The notes under the pieces: model-generated
Database searches by the model: none
Told to the model about the DNA's origin: nothing
The model's input: only the letters and a program-made list of their open reading frames with translations
Position numbers and translations under genes: made by a program
Source: Sporosarcina sp. ACRSL
GTDB taxonomy: Bacteria > Bacillota > Bacilli > Bacillales_A > Planococcaceae
Assembly: GCF_022346605.1 (NCBI RefSeq)
Contig: NZ_JAKRNT010000014.1
Span: forward strand, 1-64,000
Length of the DNA: 64,000 nt
Reading direction: 5' to 3'
In this document: piece by piece, positions 36,496 through 46,167 of the stretch
How the letters are laid out: every line of letters begins with the position of its first letter
Numbering within the stretch: position 1 is the first letter of the stretch

Positions 36496-38433
36496 ATGGC
36501 AGAGAACGTCCAACTAAAATTCCCAGATGGGGCAATAAAAGAGTTTCCGAATGGCACAACAACAGAAGAAGTGGCTGGCTCCATCAGCCCAGGATTACGG
36601 AAAAGCGCAATCGCCGGCAAAATTGACGACAAGCTGATCGATTTGAAAACACCAATCGAAGAAGACGGTGATATTGCAATCATCACACCGCAATCACCGG
36701 AAGCGCTCGAAATCCTGCGCCATAGTACCGCCCATCTATTAGCGCAAGCGGTCAAAAGAAAGTTCCCGGACGCCAAACTAGGCATCGGCCCAGTCATCGA
36801 CAACGGATTCTACTATGACATTGACTCACCAACACCGATTACAGCGGAGGACCTTCCGGAACTTGAAAAAGAAATGAAACGGATCATCGGAGAAAATTTT
36901 CCGATTACCCGCATTGATGTGTCCCGTGAAGAAGCTGAAAAACGATTCAAGGAAATTGAAGATCCGTATAAGCTTGAATTGTTAGAGGCCATTCCGGAAG
37001 GCGAGCAAGTGTCCATCTACGAACAAGGCGAATTTTTCGACCTTTGCCGGGGGATCCATGTTCCTTCGACAGGTAAACTAAAAGAATTCAAGTTATTGAG
37101 CATCGCAGGCGCGTACTGGCGCGGCGACTCGAAAAATAAAATGCTTCAACGAATTTATGGGACAGCTTTCTTTAAAAAAGACGAACTTCAAGAACATCTC
37201 CGGATGCTAGAAGAGGCGAAAGAACGCGATCACCGCAAAATCGGGAAAGAACTGAATCTATTCACAAACTCTCAAAAGGTCGGTCAAGGACTTCCACTTT
37301 GGCTACCGAAAGGTGCTACGATCCGCCGCATTATCGAACGCTATATCGTCGATAAAGAAGTAAAGCTTGGTTATGACCACGTGTATACACCGGTACTTGG
37401 AAGTGTCGAACTTTACAGGACATCAGGTCACTGGGGGCACTATCAAGACGGCATGTTCCCTGTCATGAGCATGGACAATGAAGATCTCGTTCTTCGTCCG
37501 ATGAACTGCCCGCACCATATGATGATTTACAAAAACGGCATCCACTCTTATAGAAACTTGCCAATCCGAATTGCAGAGCTTGGAACGATGCACCGTTATG
37601 AAATGTCCGGCGCTCTATCCGGTTTACAACGTGTCCGCGGCATGACTCTTAATGATGCTCATATCTTCGTTCGCCCGGATCAAATCAAAGAAGAGTTCAA
37701 ACGGGTCGTCCAACTCGTGATTGATGTATACAAAGACTTCAATATTAAAGACTACTCATTCCGTTTATCGTATCGTGACCCTGAAGATACTGAGAAATAT
37801 TTTGACGATGATGAAATGTGGGAACGCGCACAAAGCATGTTGAAAGAAACGATGGATGAAATGGGTCTTCCTTACGTGGAAGCGGACGGAGAAGCAGCGT
37901 TCTATGGCCCGAAACTCGACGTTCAAGTGAAAACGGCCATAGGCATGGAAGAGACACTTTCAACTGTCCAGCTTGACTTCTTGCTTCCAGAACGTTTCGA
38001 TCTCACATATGTCGGAGAAGACGGCAAACAGCATCGTCCGGTCGTCATCCACCGCGGTGTCGTTTCGACAATGGAAAGATTCGTCGCTTTCTTGATCGAA
38101 GAATACAAAGGGGCGTTCCCAACATGGCTTGCACCGGTTCAAGTCGAAGTAATCCCAGTGTCGCCAGAAGCCCATTTCGACTATGCAAAAGAAATTCAGG
38201 AAAAACTCGTAGCTGAAGGATTCCGAGTCGACCTCGACAGCCGTGACGAAAAAATCGGCTACAAAATCCGCGAAGCACAAGTCCAAAAAATCCCTTACAT
38301 GCTCGTCCTCGGCGACAAAGAAGTCGAATCCGGCGAAGTAAACGTAAGGAAATACGGCGAACAAAAATCCGAAAGCATGCCGTTTGATGAATTCTTGAAA
38401 TTATTGAAAGCAGACGTTTCGCACGATAATTAA
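36496..38433 (+). CDS. thrS: Threonyl-tRNA synthetase
   Basis: Class II synthetase, 645 residues. TGS domain (1-63), the second additional/editing domain with [12 protein letters not shown] and the zinc-type [10 protein letters not shown] (near 182), then catalytic core motif 1-3 ([62 protein letters not shown]) and the C-terminal anticodon-binding domain. ATG 36496 has AAGGAG 8 bases upstream. Regulated by the T-box leader about 300 bases upstream. Confidence 0.96.
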   Translation: MAENVQLKFPDGAIKEFPNGTTTEEVAGSISPGLRKSAIAGKIDDKLIDLKTPIEEDGDIAIITPQSPEALEILRHSTAHLLAQAVKRKFPDAKLGIGPVIDNGFYYDIDSPTPITAEDLPELEKEMKRIIGENFPITRIDVSREEAEKRFKEIEDPYKLELLEAIPEGEQVSIYEQGEFFDLCRGIHVPSTGKLKEFKLLSIAGAYWRGDSKNKMLQRIYGTAFFKKDELQEHLRMLEEAKERDHRKIGKELNLFTNSQKVGQGLPLWLPKGATIRRIIERYIVDKEVKLGYDHVYTPVLGSVELYRTSGHWGHYQDGMFPVMSMDNEDLVLRPMNCPHHMMIYKNGIHSYRNLPIRIAELGTMHRYEMSGALSGLQRVRGMTLNDAHIFVRPDQIKEEFKRVVQLVIDVYKDFNIKDYSFRLSYRDPEDTEKYFDDDEMWERAQSMLKETMDEMGLPYVEADGEAAFYGPKLDVQVKTAIGMEETLSTVQLDFLLPERFDLTYVGEDGKQHRPVVIHRGVVSTMERFVAFLIEEYKGAFPTWLAPVQVEVIPVSPEAHFDYAKEIQEKLVAEGFRVDLDSRDEKIGYKIREAQVQKIPYMLVLGDKEVESGEVNVRKYGEQKSESMPFDEFLKLLKADVSHDN

Positions 38434-38509
38434 TAATAATGGTTACAGAATGGCGTTTAATGTTTAGAAAATGACTCAGTATCCATAGAGTTGATTAATA
38501 GGAATCACC

Positions 38510-38640
38510 GTTGATTGAAGCGTAAGGTGGCGACTCCTGGGGGATTAGCGGGACAGGTGAGACCCCACAACGTAGCGAAGCGAAGTGAGGAGGCTCACCG
38601 CCCGCCCCCCGGAAAGCGTCCACCTGAAGCGAAAATCAAC
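38510..38640 (+). repeat. Structured dispersed repeat, copy H (core type)
   Basis: 131 bp bounded by GTTGATT and AATCAAC. Helices AGGTGG/CCACCT, CTGGGGG/CCCCCGG, GCGGG/CCCGC and GTGAG/CTCAC. It ends 17 bases before the -35 of the infC operon promoter and about 75 bases after thrS. Confidence 0.85.
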
Positions 38641-38657
38641 CGTTACAAATTTATGTG

Positions 38658-38686
38658 TTGACAACTAAAGTTCAAGATGATAGACT
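38658..38686 (+). promoter_or_regulatory. infC operon promoter
   Basis: -35 TTGACA (38658-38663), 17-base spacer, -10 TAGACT (38681-38686). The transcript would begin near 38693, about 345 bases before the infC start. Confidence 0.75.
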
Positions 38687-38692
38687 TAACAA

Positions 38693-38853
38693 GGTTAATG
38701 AATACAGTTTGTGGTATAAGAAGGAGCTGCCCGCTTCTCACCTGATCGACGCATACCGTTGTTGACAGGTTAGCACATGAGTGATCGTGCCGTGCATCTA
38801 TTTGCACGTACACATAAGCGGGTAGACGAACAATACGTTTGTCTACCTTTTTT
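38693..38853 (+). ncRNA. L20-type ribosomal protein leader with terminator
   Basis: A long leader ahead of infC-rpmI-rplT ends in the hairpin GGTAGACGAAC/GTTTGTCTACC (38821-38847) followed by TTTTTT. In B. subtilis L20 binds such a leader and promotes premature termination. Position, length and terminator agree with that system; the L20-binding helices were not modelled. Bases 38854-39022 continue the untranslated leader. Confidence 0.75.
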
Positions 38854-39037
38854 ATTGTCCGGATTTCGGGCACCGTCCCTGGAATCGCTACGTTCCACAT
38901 GAACGTATATTCCGGACAACACGGTGCCTAGTGCTCTTCTGATTGAATGGACTATGGGACCCTGCCCTCCCAATCGAAATGGTGGGCGGTATACCCAAAC
39001 CGTGTATTCGCGAGACAATATTCGGAGGTGGATTACT

Positions 39038-39556
39038 ATTAGCAAAGACATGTACGTAAACGAGGGCATCCGTGCCCGCGAGCTTCGCCTCATTGACCAT
39101 AACGGCGATCAGCTTGGAATCAAATCACGCAATGAGGCACTCGAAATTGCCGCACGCGCAAATTTGGATCTTGTCCTCGTCGCTCCAACGGCAAAACCAC
39201 CAGTAGCCCGCGTCATGGACTACGGTAAGTTCAAGTTTGAACAACAGAAGAAAGAACGCGAAGTGAGAAGAAACCAGAAAGTCATTAACGTCAAAGAAGT
39301 GCGTTTAAGCCCGACAATCGACGAACATGATTTTCAAACGAAGCTTCGCAATGGCATTAAATTCTTGCAAGCAGGGGACAAAGTGAAAGCGTCTATCCGT
39401 TTCCGCGGCCGTGCCATTACGCACAAGGAAATTGGACAACGTGTATTGGACCGCTTTGCAGAAGAATGCAAAGAATTCTCTACGGTTGAAGTGAAACCGA
39501 AAATGGAAGGCCGGAGCATGTTCCTAATACTTGCCCCGACGACCGAAAAAAAGTAA
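39038..39556 (+). CDS. infC: Translation initiation factor IF-3 (ATT start)
   Basis: 172 residues starting at ATT 39038, with GGAGG 9 bases upstream. The product (I/M)[26 protein letters not shown] matches IF-3 exactly at its N-terminus, and no ATG or GTG fits. Rare AUU-type starts let IF-3 limit its own synthesis in E. coli and Geobacillus, and the same is inferred here. Signatures: [20 protein letters not shown] and the C-terminal domain [17 protein letters not shown]. First gene of infC-rpmI-rplT. Confidence 0.95.
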   Translation: MSKDMYVNEGIRARELRLIDHNGDQLGIKSRNEALEIAARANLDLVLVAPTAKPPVARVMDYGKFKFEQQKKEREVRRNQKVINVKEVRLSPTIDEHDFQTKLRNGIKFLQAGDKVKASIRFRGRAITHKEIGQRVLDRFAEECKEFSTVEVKPKMEGRSMFLILAPTTEKK

Positions 39557-39582
39557 CGCGAACGATTTAGGAGGAACAGATC

Positions 39583-39783
39583 ATGCCAAAAATGAAAACT
39601 CACCGCGGATCCGCAAAACGTTTCAAAAAAACTGCAACTGGTAAAGTGAAACGCGGCCGTGCTTACACTAGTCACCTTTTTGCTAACAAGTCTACAAAAG
39701 CGAAACGCCACTTGCGTAAAGCTTCACTTGTTTCTTCAGGCGACTACAAACGTATCCGTGAAATGATCACATACATGAAATAA
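39583..39783 (+). CDS. rpmI: 50S ribosomal protein L35
   Basis: 66 residues, strongly basic, [31 protein letters not shown] is the L35 signature. TTAGGAGGA lies upstream of the ATG, 26 bases after infC. A structured spacer separates it from rplT. Confidence 0.97.
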   Translation: MPKMKTHRGSAKRFKKTATGKVKRGRAYTSHLFANKSTKAKRHLRKASLVSSGDYKRIREMITYMK

Positions 39784-39797
39784 TTATTTGAAATTCC

Positions 39798-39870
39798 GTT
39801 CAAAGAGTAAAGATGTACGAAGGCGTGGCGGCATACGTCAGCCCAAGTTCCCCATCTCCTCTTTTTGAAC
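39798..39870 (+). ncRNA. Structured RNA in the rpmI-rplT spacer
   Basis: GTTCAAAGAG...AAGATG (39798-39815) pairs with CATCT...CTTTTTGAAC (39853-39870): 10 bp, a 3x3 internal loop, then 5 bp. An inner hairpin, TGGCG/CGTCA within GGC/GCC, sits at about 39821-39843. No U-tract follows and the rplT ribosome site is 30 bases on. A translational or processing element for L20 synthesis is inferred. Confidence 0.6.
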
Positions 39871-39913
39871 CACTATTACAACATTCTTTAGGAATAGCAG
39901 GAGGTAATGAACT

Positions 39914-40273
39914 ATGCCACGCGTAAAAGGTGGAACAGTGACGCGCAAGCGCCGTAATCGAGTATTGAAATTAGCTAAAGGCTATTTTGGATCTAAACAT
40001 AGACTATATAAAGTAGCAAACCAACAGGTCATGAAATCATTCAACTATGCATACCGTGACCGCCGTCAGAAAAAACGTGATTTCCGTAAACTATGGATCA
40101 CACGTATTAATGCGGCAGCACGTATGAATGGTCTTTCATACAGCACATTGATGCACGGTCTTAAAGTGGCTGGCATCGAAGTGAACCGTAAAATGCTTGC
40201 TGACCTTGCAATAACAGATGCACAAGCATTTGCACAACTTGCAGAAACAGCAAAAAAATCAGTTGCAAAATAA
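39914..40273 (+). CDS. rplT: 50S ribosomal protein L20
   Basis: 119 residues, basic, starting [33 protein letters not shown], with the central [26 protein letters not shown] typical of L20. It binds 23S rRNA early in assembly and is the known autoregulator of this operon in B. subtilis. AGGAGG precedes the ATG. Followed by a strong terminator. Confidence 0.98.
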   Translation: MPRVKGGTVTRKRRNRVLKLAKGYFGSKHRLYKVANQQVMKSFNYAYRDRRQKKRDFRKLWITRINAAARMNGLSYSTLMHGLKVAGIEVNRKMLADLAITDAQAFAQLAETAKKSVAK

Positions 40274-40288
40274 TTGATTGATCAACCA

Positions 40289-40324
40289 AAGCCCCGCTCC
40301 GTAACTTGGCAGCGGGGCTTTTTG
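40289..40324 (+). terminator. Terminator after rplT
   Basis: Perfect 10-bp stem AAGCCCCGCT/AGCGGGGCTT, 12-base loop, TTT after it. Confidence 0.92.
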
Positions 40325-40425
40325 TTATGTTATGAATTTTGTGAAAGAAAACTGATAAACTTCTGTAGTTCTTCTTCCTAACACCAATCAATAAAGTGTA
40401 GAATAGGAGATAGGGAGTTGAATTT

Positions 40426-40716
40426 ATGAATGTACTCATAATTAGCTGGATCATATTTATATCAATTTGGGCATTTTTAATGATGGGCTATGATAAGAAG
40501 CAATCAAAGAAGCGTGGACGTCGTATACCGGAGAAAACATTATGGCTATTTGCGATCGTTGGCGGCGGAATTGGTGCGTATTTGGGCATGATGGCATTTA
40601 GCCATAAAACGCGCCATACGGAATTTCGGATAGGCTTTCTCGTGCTTGCGTTACTTGACATAGGGATCATCATCTATCTCCTAGGCATCGGTCCTTTTGA
40701 TATGAATAGTGTGTAA
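40426..40716 (+). CDS. ysdA: DUF1294 membrane protein (YsdA)
   Basis: 96 residues with three hydrophobic segments (4-22, 40-60, 70-90). The DUF1294 signature is YDKKQSKKRGRRIPEKTLWLFAIVGGGIGAYLGMMAFSHKTRH, in which the loop with RIPE and the GGxxGA stretch are conserved. The gene follows rplT as in B. subtilis. Function unknown. Confidence 0.85.
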   Translation: MNVLIISWIIFISIWAFLMMGYDKKQSKKRGRRIPEKTLWLFAIVGGGIGAYLGMMAFSHKTRHTEFRIGFLVLALLDIGIIIYLLGIGPFDMNSV

Positions 40717-40727
40717 ATGAAATAAAA

Positions 40728-40752
40728 AAAGCCCGCTAGCTTAACGGGCTTT
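40728..40752. terminator. Bidirectional terminator overlapping the ysdB stop
   Basis: AAAGCCCG/CGGGCTTT stem with a 9-base loop and A-rich/T-rich flanks. The ysdB stop (40741-40743) lies in the loop. Confidence 0.8.
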
Positions 40753-41124
40753 CATTAACGCTTCAATTGGATTTTTCCAACTGATTTCAGCTTTTGGATA
40801 ATTGGAACTGATCTCGGAAGATAAGAAATGAAAATCATCTTTCGTAAACCCTTGAAGCTTTGTTTCATCTTTCACCCATACGAAAATCGACACGACATCA
40901 AAGGAATCTTCCGTTGTTCCTAAATATTTTTCACCTTCAAAGAGGGCGCCTTTATATGTGATAAAGAAATTCTTTCGTACGTTTTTCACATCATCATAGA
41001 AATAATATTGCTCTTGTTCATACGCCTCGTCCAATTTCCGTTTCGGATCCAGTAAATAACGGATCCCACGATAAAATAAGTAGACGATGAATGCAATAAT
41101 GACAAAGCGGATCAACAATCCCAT
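40741..41124 (-). CDS. ysdB: YsdB family protein
   Basis: About 127 residues: one N-terminal membrane segment (3-20), then a soluble domain (RKNFFITYKGALFEGEKYLGTTEDSFDVVSIFVW) as in B. subtilis YsdB, a sigma-W-linked protein of unknown function located next to ysdA. ATG 41124 has GAGGGG 7 bases upstream; the ORF extension to 41139 begins inside that site. Confidence 0.78.
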   Translation of the reverse strand: MGLLIRFVIIAFIVYLFYRGIRYLLDPKRKLDEAYEQEQYYFYDDVKNVRKNFFITYKGALFEGEKYLGTTEDSFDVVSIFVWVKDETKLQGFTKDDFHFLSSEISSNYPKAEISWKNPIEALMKAR

Positions 41125-41220
41125 ACAGCATCCCCTCACAAAAAAAAGTAATAGTCTTCTACATATACGAATGAGTTTCAGTTTGGTTTCAAGATATTCA
41201 ATATTTCGGAGGTTTTTTTA

Positions 41221-41706
41221 ATGGATTTGACGACATTATTCACGATGCAGCGGGAACTGGACGCGTACATCGAAAAAAAACAATCAGTAAACAAAGATGT
41301 TTTCAAAGAAAAAGGATTAGCATTACTCGTTGAACTGGCCGAATTGGCGAACGAAACTAGATGCTTTAAGTTTTGGAGTACAAAAGGACCGTCAGAGCGA
41401 GAAGTTATTTTGGAAGAATATGTAGATTCGATTCATTTTCTGCTCTCGCTCGGTATTGTAAAGAAACTGGAAATGTTGAAAGTTTGGCCAGTGGGCGAAG
41501 TGGAAGGGGATTTGACAGAAGTCTTTCTGAAAACGGTCAATGCCATCCAAGAATTTATGCTGAAAACGGATATGGAGAGCTATGAAAATGTTTGGATTCA
41601 TTATGGGGCAATAGCGAACAGGATGGGAATATCCTATATTGAAATAATGGAAGCCTATATTGAAAAGAATCAGGAAAATTATAAGCGCCAGCAAACAGGC
41701 TACTAA
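41221..41706 (+). CDS. dUTP diphosphatase, dimeric all-alpha (DUTPase_2) family
   Basis: 161 residues, all-alpha NTP-pyrophosphatase fold. Metal-binding helices LLVELAELANETRCFKFW (ExxE type, near 37) and EEYVDSIHFLLSLG (ExxxD, near 70) are the dimeric dUTPase motifs. It hydrolyses dUTP to dUMP, keeping uracil out of DNA, by family knowledge. TCGGAGG lies upstream of the ATG. Single gene between ysdB and an XRE regulator. Confidence 0.85.
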   Translation: MDLTTLFTMQRELDAYIEKKQSVNKDVFKEKGLALLVELAELANETRCFKFWSTKGPSEREVILEEYVDSIHFLLSLGIVKKLEMLKVWPVGEVEGDLTEVFLKTVNAIQEFMLKTDMESYENVWIHYGAIANRMGISYIEIMEAYIEKNQENYKRQQTGY

Positions 41707-41733
41707 TTAATTTAATAGAAAAATAAATTAAGA

Positions 41734-41762
41734 TTGACAGAAGGAACTAAGAAAAATAATAT
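41734..41762 (+). promoter_or_regulatory. Promoter of the XRE regulator gene
   Basis: TTGACA (41734-41739), 17-base spacer, TAATAT (41757-41762), 30 bases before the GTG start. Confidence 0.6.
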
Positions 41763-41792
41763 AGAGATAAGTAAATAGGAGGAGGCATCACC

Positions 41793-42287
41793 GTGAGCGA
41801 TTGGAGTAAAGAAGACTTTGGTATTAGATTGAAGGCCCTGAGAGAGCAAAGAGGCCTATCGATGATGGCGTTTGGAGCAGCAATTGGTACTTCGGCTAGT
41901 AGAATTAAAGATTGGGAGAAAGGTAAGAATGCCCCTTCCGCAGCATGGATTGCTAAAATATCAGAGAGATTTAACGTTTCTACAGATGAATTAATATTAG
42001 GGGACCCAAAAACTTCACGAGCATTCACTGCAAGCAGTTCATCGAATGTTGATATGCTTTATGAACGGCTACGTGAAAATTTGATTATCACTAAAGTAGC
42101 AAATGAGCAAGATGAAAAAATGGATCAGCTCTACAGCTCCCTAGATGCTGAGAATAAAGAACGGTACCGGAGTGGCCGCGGAAGAAGATTAGCAGAGCGC
42201 GAACTTCTATCCATTTTGACGGAATTACCGAAAAAGGATGTACTCGAATTATTGGAGCTTGCAAAAATAAAGAAACGTTGGCAATGA
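41793..42287 (+). CDS. XRE-family DNA-binding protein
   Basis: 164 residues, GTG start with AGGAGGAGG about 9 bases upstream. An HTH_3 domain occupies 7-65 (FGIRLKALREQRGLSMMAFGAAIGTSASRIKDWEKGKNAPS). The C-terminal 100 residues are charged and helical (ENLIITKVANEQDEKMDQL) without a known domain. The downstream phosphoesterase starts 5 bases after its stop and lacks a clear ribosome site, so it may depend on translation of this gene. Targets unknown. Confidence 0.8.
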   Translation: MSDWSKEDFGIRLKALREQRGLSMMAFGAAIGTSASRIKDWEKGKNAPSAAWIAKISERFNVSTDELILGDPKTSRAFTASSSSNVDMLYERLRENLIITKVANEQDEKMDQLYSSLDAENKERYRSGRGRRLAERELLSILTELPKKDVLELLELAKIKKRWQ

Positions 42288-42292
42288 GTTGA

Positions 42293-43156
42293 ATGGTCGT
42301 ACGCAAGCAAAGGAAACGCCAAGCAATTATACTTTTTATTGTTTTTCTATCGCTCTTTGGACTCTATTTGTATAAAGAGAATACAACGATCGGGGTGACC
42401 TTCGTTGAGATCGAGTCCGACCGTATTCCTGAAAGCTTCCATCATTTCCGGATCGTACAACTTTCTGATATCCATGATTCGGAGTTTGGCGAAAACAACG
42501 CGGAATTAGTGAATAAAGTGAAGCAATTGTCACCCGACGTTATTTTTATTACGGGTGATTTCATTGATCGAAATCGTTATGATCTTGCGCATAGCTTGGA
42601 AATCGTCAAACAACTACAAGATGTGGCACCATTTTATTTTGTAACCGGTAATCATGAGATTTCTACGAATGACACGGAACATATCAAAAGTGAGCTGACG
42701 AGCTTCGGAGTACACGTTTTAACAAATGAATCAGTTATCGTAGATAAAGGGAACGGAGAGAAAATTGCTGTTGGTGGCATTGAAGACCCCTTGTCCAGCA
42801 ATCTGGATGAGAAGGAATACGTAGAGCGAGCCATCGATAAAGCATTCAACGATGTCCAAGGCGACATTTATAGGATTCTTTTATCGCATCGTCCTGAACA
42901 ATTCAACGTTTATGTGGATCGTCAAATCGACCTCGTTTTCAGTGGCCATGCCCATGGAGGTCAAATTCGGATTCCGGGTATTGGAGGCTTACTCGCACCG
43001 GGGCAAGGATGGTTCCCGACATACACGTCCGACGTTCATGAAAAGGATGGTACAGCTATGGTCGTTAGCCGCGGTCTTGGAAATAGTCTCGTTCCAATAC
43101 GAGTTTTCAATCAACCTGAAGTGATTGTCGTAACATTGAAATCATCGATAGAATAG
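42293..43156 (+). CDS. Membrane-anchored metallophosphoesterase (YkoQ/YaeI-like)
   Basis: 287 residues: an N-terminal anchor (10-27) followed by a calcineurin-like phosphoesterase domain. Metal-ligand motifs in order: QLSDIHDSEFG (DxH), FITGDFIDRN (GDxxD), FVTGNHEIST (GNHE), LLSHRPE, and FSGHAHGGQIRIPG (GHxH). Related proteins act on lipid or UDP-diacylglucosamine-type substrates, but the substrate here is unknown. There is no obvious Shine-Dalgarno before the ATG, suggesting coupling to the gene upstream. Confidence 0.85.
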   Translation: MVVRKQRKRQAIILFIVFLSLFGLYLYKENTTIGVTFVEIESDRIPESFHHFRIVQLSDIHDSEFGENNAELVNKVKQLSPDVIFITGDFIDRNRYDLAHSLEIVKQLQDVAPFYFVTGNHEISTNDTEHIKSELTSFGVHVLTNESVIVDKGNGEKIAVGGIEDPLSSNLDEKEYVERAIDKAFNDVQGDIYRILLSHRPEQFNVYVDRQIDLVFSGHAHGGQIRIPGIGGLLAPGQGWFPTYTSDVHEKDGTAMVVSRGLGNSLVPIRVFNQPEVIVVTLKSSIE

Positions 43157-43168
43157 GAAATCGTACTG

Positions 43169-43200
43169 CGCAAAGAGAATTTCTTTCTTTGCGTTTTTTT
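43169..43200 (+). terminator. Terminator after the phosphoesterase
   Basis: CGCAAAGA/TCTTTGCG stem, 9-base loop, seven T. Confidence 0.88.
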
Positions 43201-43288
43201 GTTTTGTTCTCAAAGTGAATATAATTAGAGAATGTTGTATGATGGAATAGTATATAAGTGAAAGAATGCTTTTAACGGGGGTGCTGGG

Positions 43289-44272
43289 GTGAAGGCGTTT
43301 ATTCATTTAAATGGTCAATTGAAAATTGATAAGATGGAAGAGCCGATTGCGGCTAAAGGGGAAGTCGTCGTATCATTACATGCCGCTGGGATGAATCGAA
43401 GAGATATTTACATACCTAATCGACGAGAAAGTGCGGCGGAACCGTTAATTCTCGGATCCGATGGAGCGGGGATCATCGAGTCGATCGGAGAGGGAGTAAA
43501 CAAATGGTCGATTGGCGATGAAGTGATCATTAATCCATCATTGCGTTGGTTCGACCGAAGTGCTGCTCCACCTGCAGGGTTCGATATTTTAGGAATGCCG
43601 GATCATGGTACGTTTGCTGAGAAAATTGCCATCTCCGCTGAGCAGATTGAAAAGAAGCCTGACAATCTGTCCATGGATGAGGCATCCGTTCTAGCGTTAG
43701 CCGCGTTGACAGGCTATCGGGCATTATTTACACAAGGACAACTGAAAAATGGGGATACAGTCTTCATTCCCGGAGCCGGAAGCGGGGTTGCGACCTATCT
43801 CATTCAATTCGCGAAAAATGTGGGTGCACGGGTCATCGTAAGTTCCCGTGTTGAAGAGAAGCGTCGGAAAGCATTGGAGCTCGGAGCAGATTTGGCGATT
43901 GACACGAGCAGTGATTGGAAAAAAGAACTCGCGAATGAAACAGTGGACCTCATCATCGAAAGTGTTGGAAGAGCTACGTTCAACCGTTCATTGGAAGTGT
44001 TGAAACAAGGAGGAAGAATTGTTGTATTCGGGGCAACGACCGAAGATGTCATTGAATTAGATCTTCGGAAATTCTTCTATGGACAATACCAGCTCTTCGG
44101 TTCAACGATGGGGAGCAGGGAAGAACTTCGGGAAATGTTAAAACATGTTGAAAAATTCCGTGTGAAACCTGTTATCGACAAAGTCTACCGACTCGAGGAT
44201 GGGTTGGAAGCTTTCCGACATTTAGAGAACAGCGAACAATTTGGAAAAATTGTGTTGCGGATAAAAAACTAA
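43289..44272 (+). CDS. Zinc-type alcohol dehydrogenase-like / quinone oxidoreductase (MDR family)
   Basis: 327 residues, GTG start. GroES-like domain (1-125, [36 protein letters not shown]) then Rossmann domain with [29 protein letters not shown] (near 160). The usual catalytic and structural zinc cysteines are absent, so it belongs with zinc-free quinone/enone reductases such as B. subtilis YogA. NADP(H) use is likely. Substrate unknown; stands alone between terminators. Confidence 0.85.
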   Translation: MKAFIHLNGQLKIDKMEEPIAAKGEVVVSLHAAGMNRRDIYIPNRRESAAEPLILGSDGAGIIESIGEGVNKWSIGDEVIINPSLRWFDRSAAPPAGFDILGMPDHGTFAEKIAISAEQIEKKPDNLSMDEASVLALAALTGYRALFTQGQLKNGDTVFIPGAGSGVATYLIQFAKNVGARVIVSSRVEEKRRKALELGADLAIDTSSDWKKELANETVDLIIESVGRATFNRSLEVLKQGGRIVVFGATTEDVIELDLRKFFYGQYQLFGSTMGSREELREMLKHVEKFRVKPVIDKVYRLEDGLEAFRHLENSEQFGKIVLRIKN

Positions 44273-44322
44273 CTATAGCAAATCACTTTTATGAAATTAT
44301 TTTAAAGACAATTGAGAAGGAC

Positions 44323-46011
44323 GTGGCCATTTTGACAGAGAAAGCGAAACCATTAACAGACTTAGCGATTGCTACAAATGCTGTAATGCAACCGATAGTA
44401 GATATCGCGAAAAATGCAGGGATACCTGAAGAAGCTGTAGAACCGTACGGACGTTATAAAGCGAAAATCGACGTAAAGAAACTGCCTGCTACAAAATCTT
44501 TCGGAAAAGTCGTTCTTGTCACTGCGACGAGTCCGACGCCAGCAGGTGAAGGAAAATCGACAGTAACAGTAGGGCTTGCTGATGCCTTGGCAAGACTAGG
44601 GGAAAAATCAATGATTGCATTACGCGAGCCGTCCCTCGGACCGGTTATGGGAGTCAAGGGAGGTGCAGCAGGCGGTGGATACGCACAAGTATTGCCGATG
44701 GAAGAAATCAATCTGCATTTCAATGGAGACATCCACGCAATTACAACTGCGAATAATGCACTGGCTGCGATGATTGATAATCATATCCACCAAGGAAATG
44801 CATTGCAAATCGACCCACGCCGAATCACATGGAAGCGCGCGCTGGATATGAATGATCGTTCGTTGCGCCATATTACAATCGGTCTTGGCGGTCCTGGGCA
44901 AGGGGTACCGCGCGAAGATGGTTTCGATATTACTGTTGCTTCTGAAATTATGGCAGTGTTCTGTCTCGCGACGAGCTTGTCAGACTTGAAGGAACGTTTA
45001 TCTCAAATGGTGATCGGCTATACGTACGAAAAGGAAGCAGTCACTGTAAGGGATCTAGGTGTTGAAGGGGCATTGACATTATTGTTAAAGGAAGCTTTCA
45101 AGCCAAATCTTGTTCAGACGATTGAAGGGACACCCGCATTGATCCACGGTGGGCCTTTCGCGAACATTGCTCACGGGTGCAACTCGTTGATGGCAACGAA
45201 TACGGCTAGACAATTGGCTGATATCGTTGTGACGGAAGCAGGATTTGGATCCGACCTAGGTGCAGAAAAATTCATGGATATTAAAGCGCGTAAAGGCGGA
45301 TTTGCTCCAGATGCAGTCGTTCTTGTGACGACAGTCCGTGCGTTGAAAATGCATGGAGGGGTAGCGAAGGCAGATCTTGGAAAGGAAAATGTCCAAGCGG
45401 TCATGGACGGCATCGTCAATCTAGAGAAACATGTGGAAACCGTCAGAACATTTGGCGTGCAGCCAGTCGTTGCATTAAATCGTTTCATTACAGATTCTTC
45501 AGCTGAACTCGATTACATCATGAAATGGTGTGCCTCTAAAGGCGTCCGTGCCGCAATTACAGACGTTTGGGGACAAGGCGGAGCAGGAGGATTGGACTTG
45601 GCGAAGCATGTTGTAGAACTGCTGGAAGAGCCGAATCAGTTCGCACCCCTATACGACGTAGAGCAACCGGTTATTGATAAGATTACCGCAATTGTTCAAA
45701 AAGCGTACGGTGGAAAAGGAGTTATCCTAACAGATAAAGCAAAGAAAGATTTATTGCAGATTGAACAAAACGGGTGGGATATTTTGCCTGTTTGTATGGC
45801 GAAAACGCAATATTCCTTCTCCGATGATCCTAAGAAACTCGGAAGACCTACTGATTTTACAATTACAATCCGTGAAATCATTCCGAAGCTCGGGGCAGGA
45901 TTCCTTGTCTGCCTAACAGGAGATATTATGACAATGCCAGGTTTGCCGAAAAAACCAGCGGCACTACAAATGGATATCGATGAAAAAGGAAATGCAGTTG
46001 GACTAATGTAA
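44323..46011 (+). CDS. fhs: Formate-tetrahydrofolate ligase
   Basis: ATP-dependent formation of 10-formyl-THF from formate, feeding one-carbon metabolism. 562 residues, the standard length. Signatures: [24 protein letters not shown] (P-loop near 68), [24 protein letters not shown], and [14 protein letters not shown]. The start is uncertain: GTG 44323 sits 2 bases after GAAGG, while TTG 44332 is 11 bases away. B. subtilis lacks this gene, though many Planococcaceae and other Bacilli have it. Own terminator follows. Confidence 0.95.
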   Translation: MAILTEKAKPLTDLAIATNAVMQPIVDIAKNAGIPEEAVEPYGRYKAKIDVKKLPATKSFGKVVLVTATSPTPAGEGKSTVTVGLADALARLGEKSMIALREPSLGPVMGVKGGAAGGGYAQVLPMEEINLHFNGDIHAITTANNALAAMIDNHIHQGNALQIDPRRITWKRALDMNDRSLRHITIGLGGPGQGVPREDGFDITVASEIMAVFCLATSLSDLKERLSQMVIGYTYEKEAVTVRDLGVEGALTLLLKEAFKPNLVQTIEGTPALIHGGPFANIAHGCNSLMATNTARQLADIVVTEAGFGSDLGAEKFMDIKARKGGFAPDAVVLVTTVRALKMHGGVAKADLGKENVQAVMDGIVNLEKHVETVRTFGVQPVVALNRFITDSSAELDYIMKWCASKGVRAAITDVWGQGGAGGLDLAKHVVELLEEPNQFAPLYDVEQPVIDKITAIVQKAYGGKGVILTDKAKKDLLQIEQNGWDILPVCMAKTQYSFSDDPKKLGRPTDFTITIREIIPKLGAGFLVCLTGDIMTMPGLPKKPAALQMDIDEKGNAVGLM

Positions 46012-46040
46012 AGCGTTTCATTCAATTAGAAGCGAATGGT

Positions 46041-46079
46041 AAAGAGTTGTCACAATTTTGACGTGACAGCTCTTTTTTT
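46041..46079 (+). terminator. Terminator after fhs
   Basis: AAAGAGTTGTCAC/GTGACAGCTCTTT stem with a G-U pair, 9-base loop, then TTTT. Confidence 0.88.
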
Positions 46080-46167
46080 ATAGGGGATAGGTAAAATAGC
46101 ATGGTTATTTGGTATGGTATGGTCTATAATCATTCTAAAGGCTTGAAGGTGAAAGGGAAAGATTAGC

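Noticed and set aside
44273..44322. Possible THF riboswitch ahead of fhs
   Set aside because: The gap is only 50 bases and shows no matching structure.
46010..46030. cre-like GTAAAGCGTTTCA just after fhs
   Set aside because: The central CG is out of register with the cre consensus and no promoter lies nearby.
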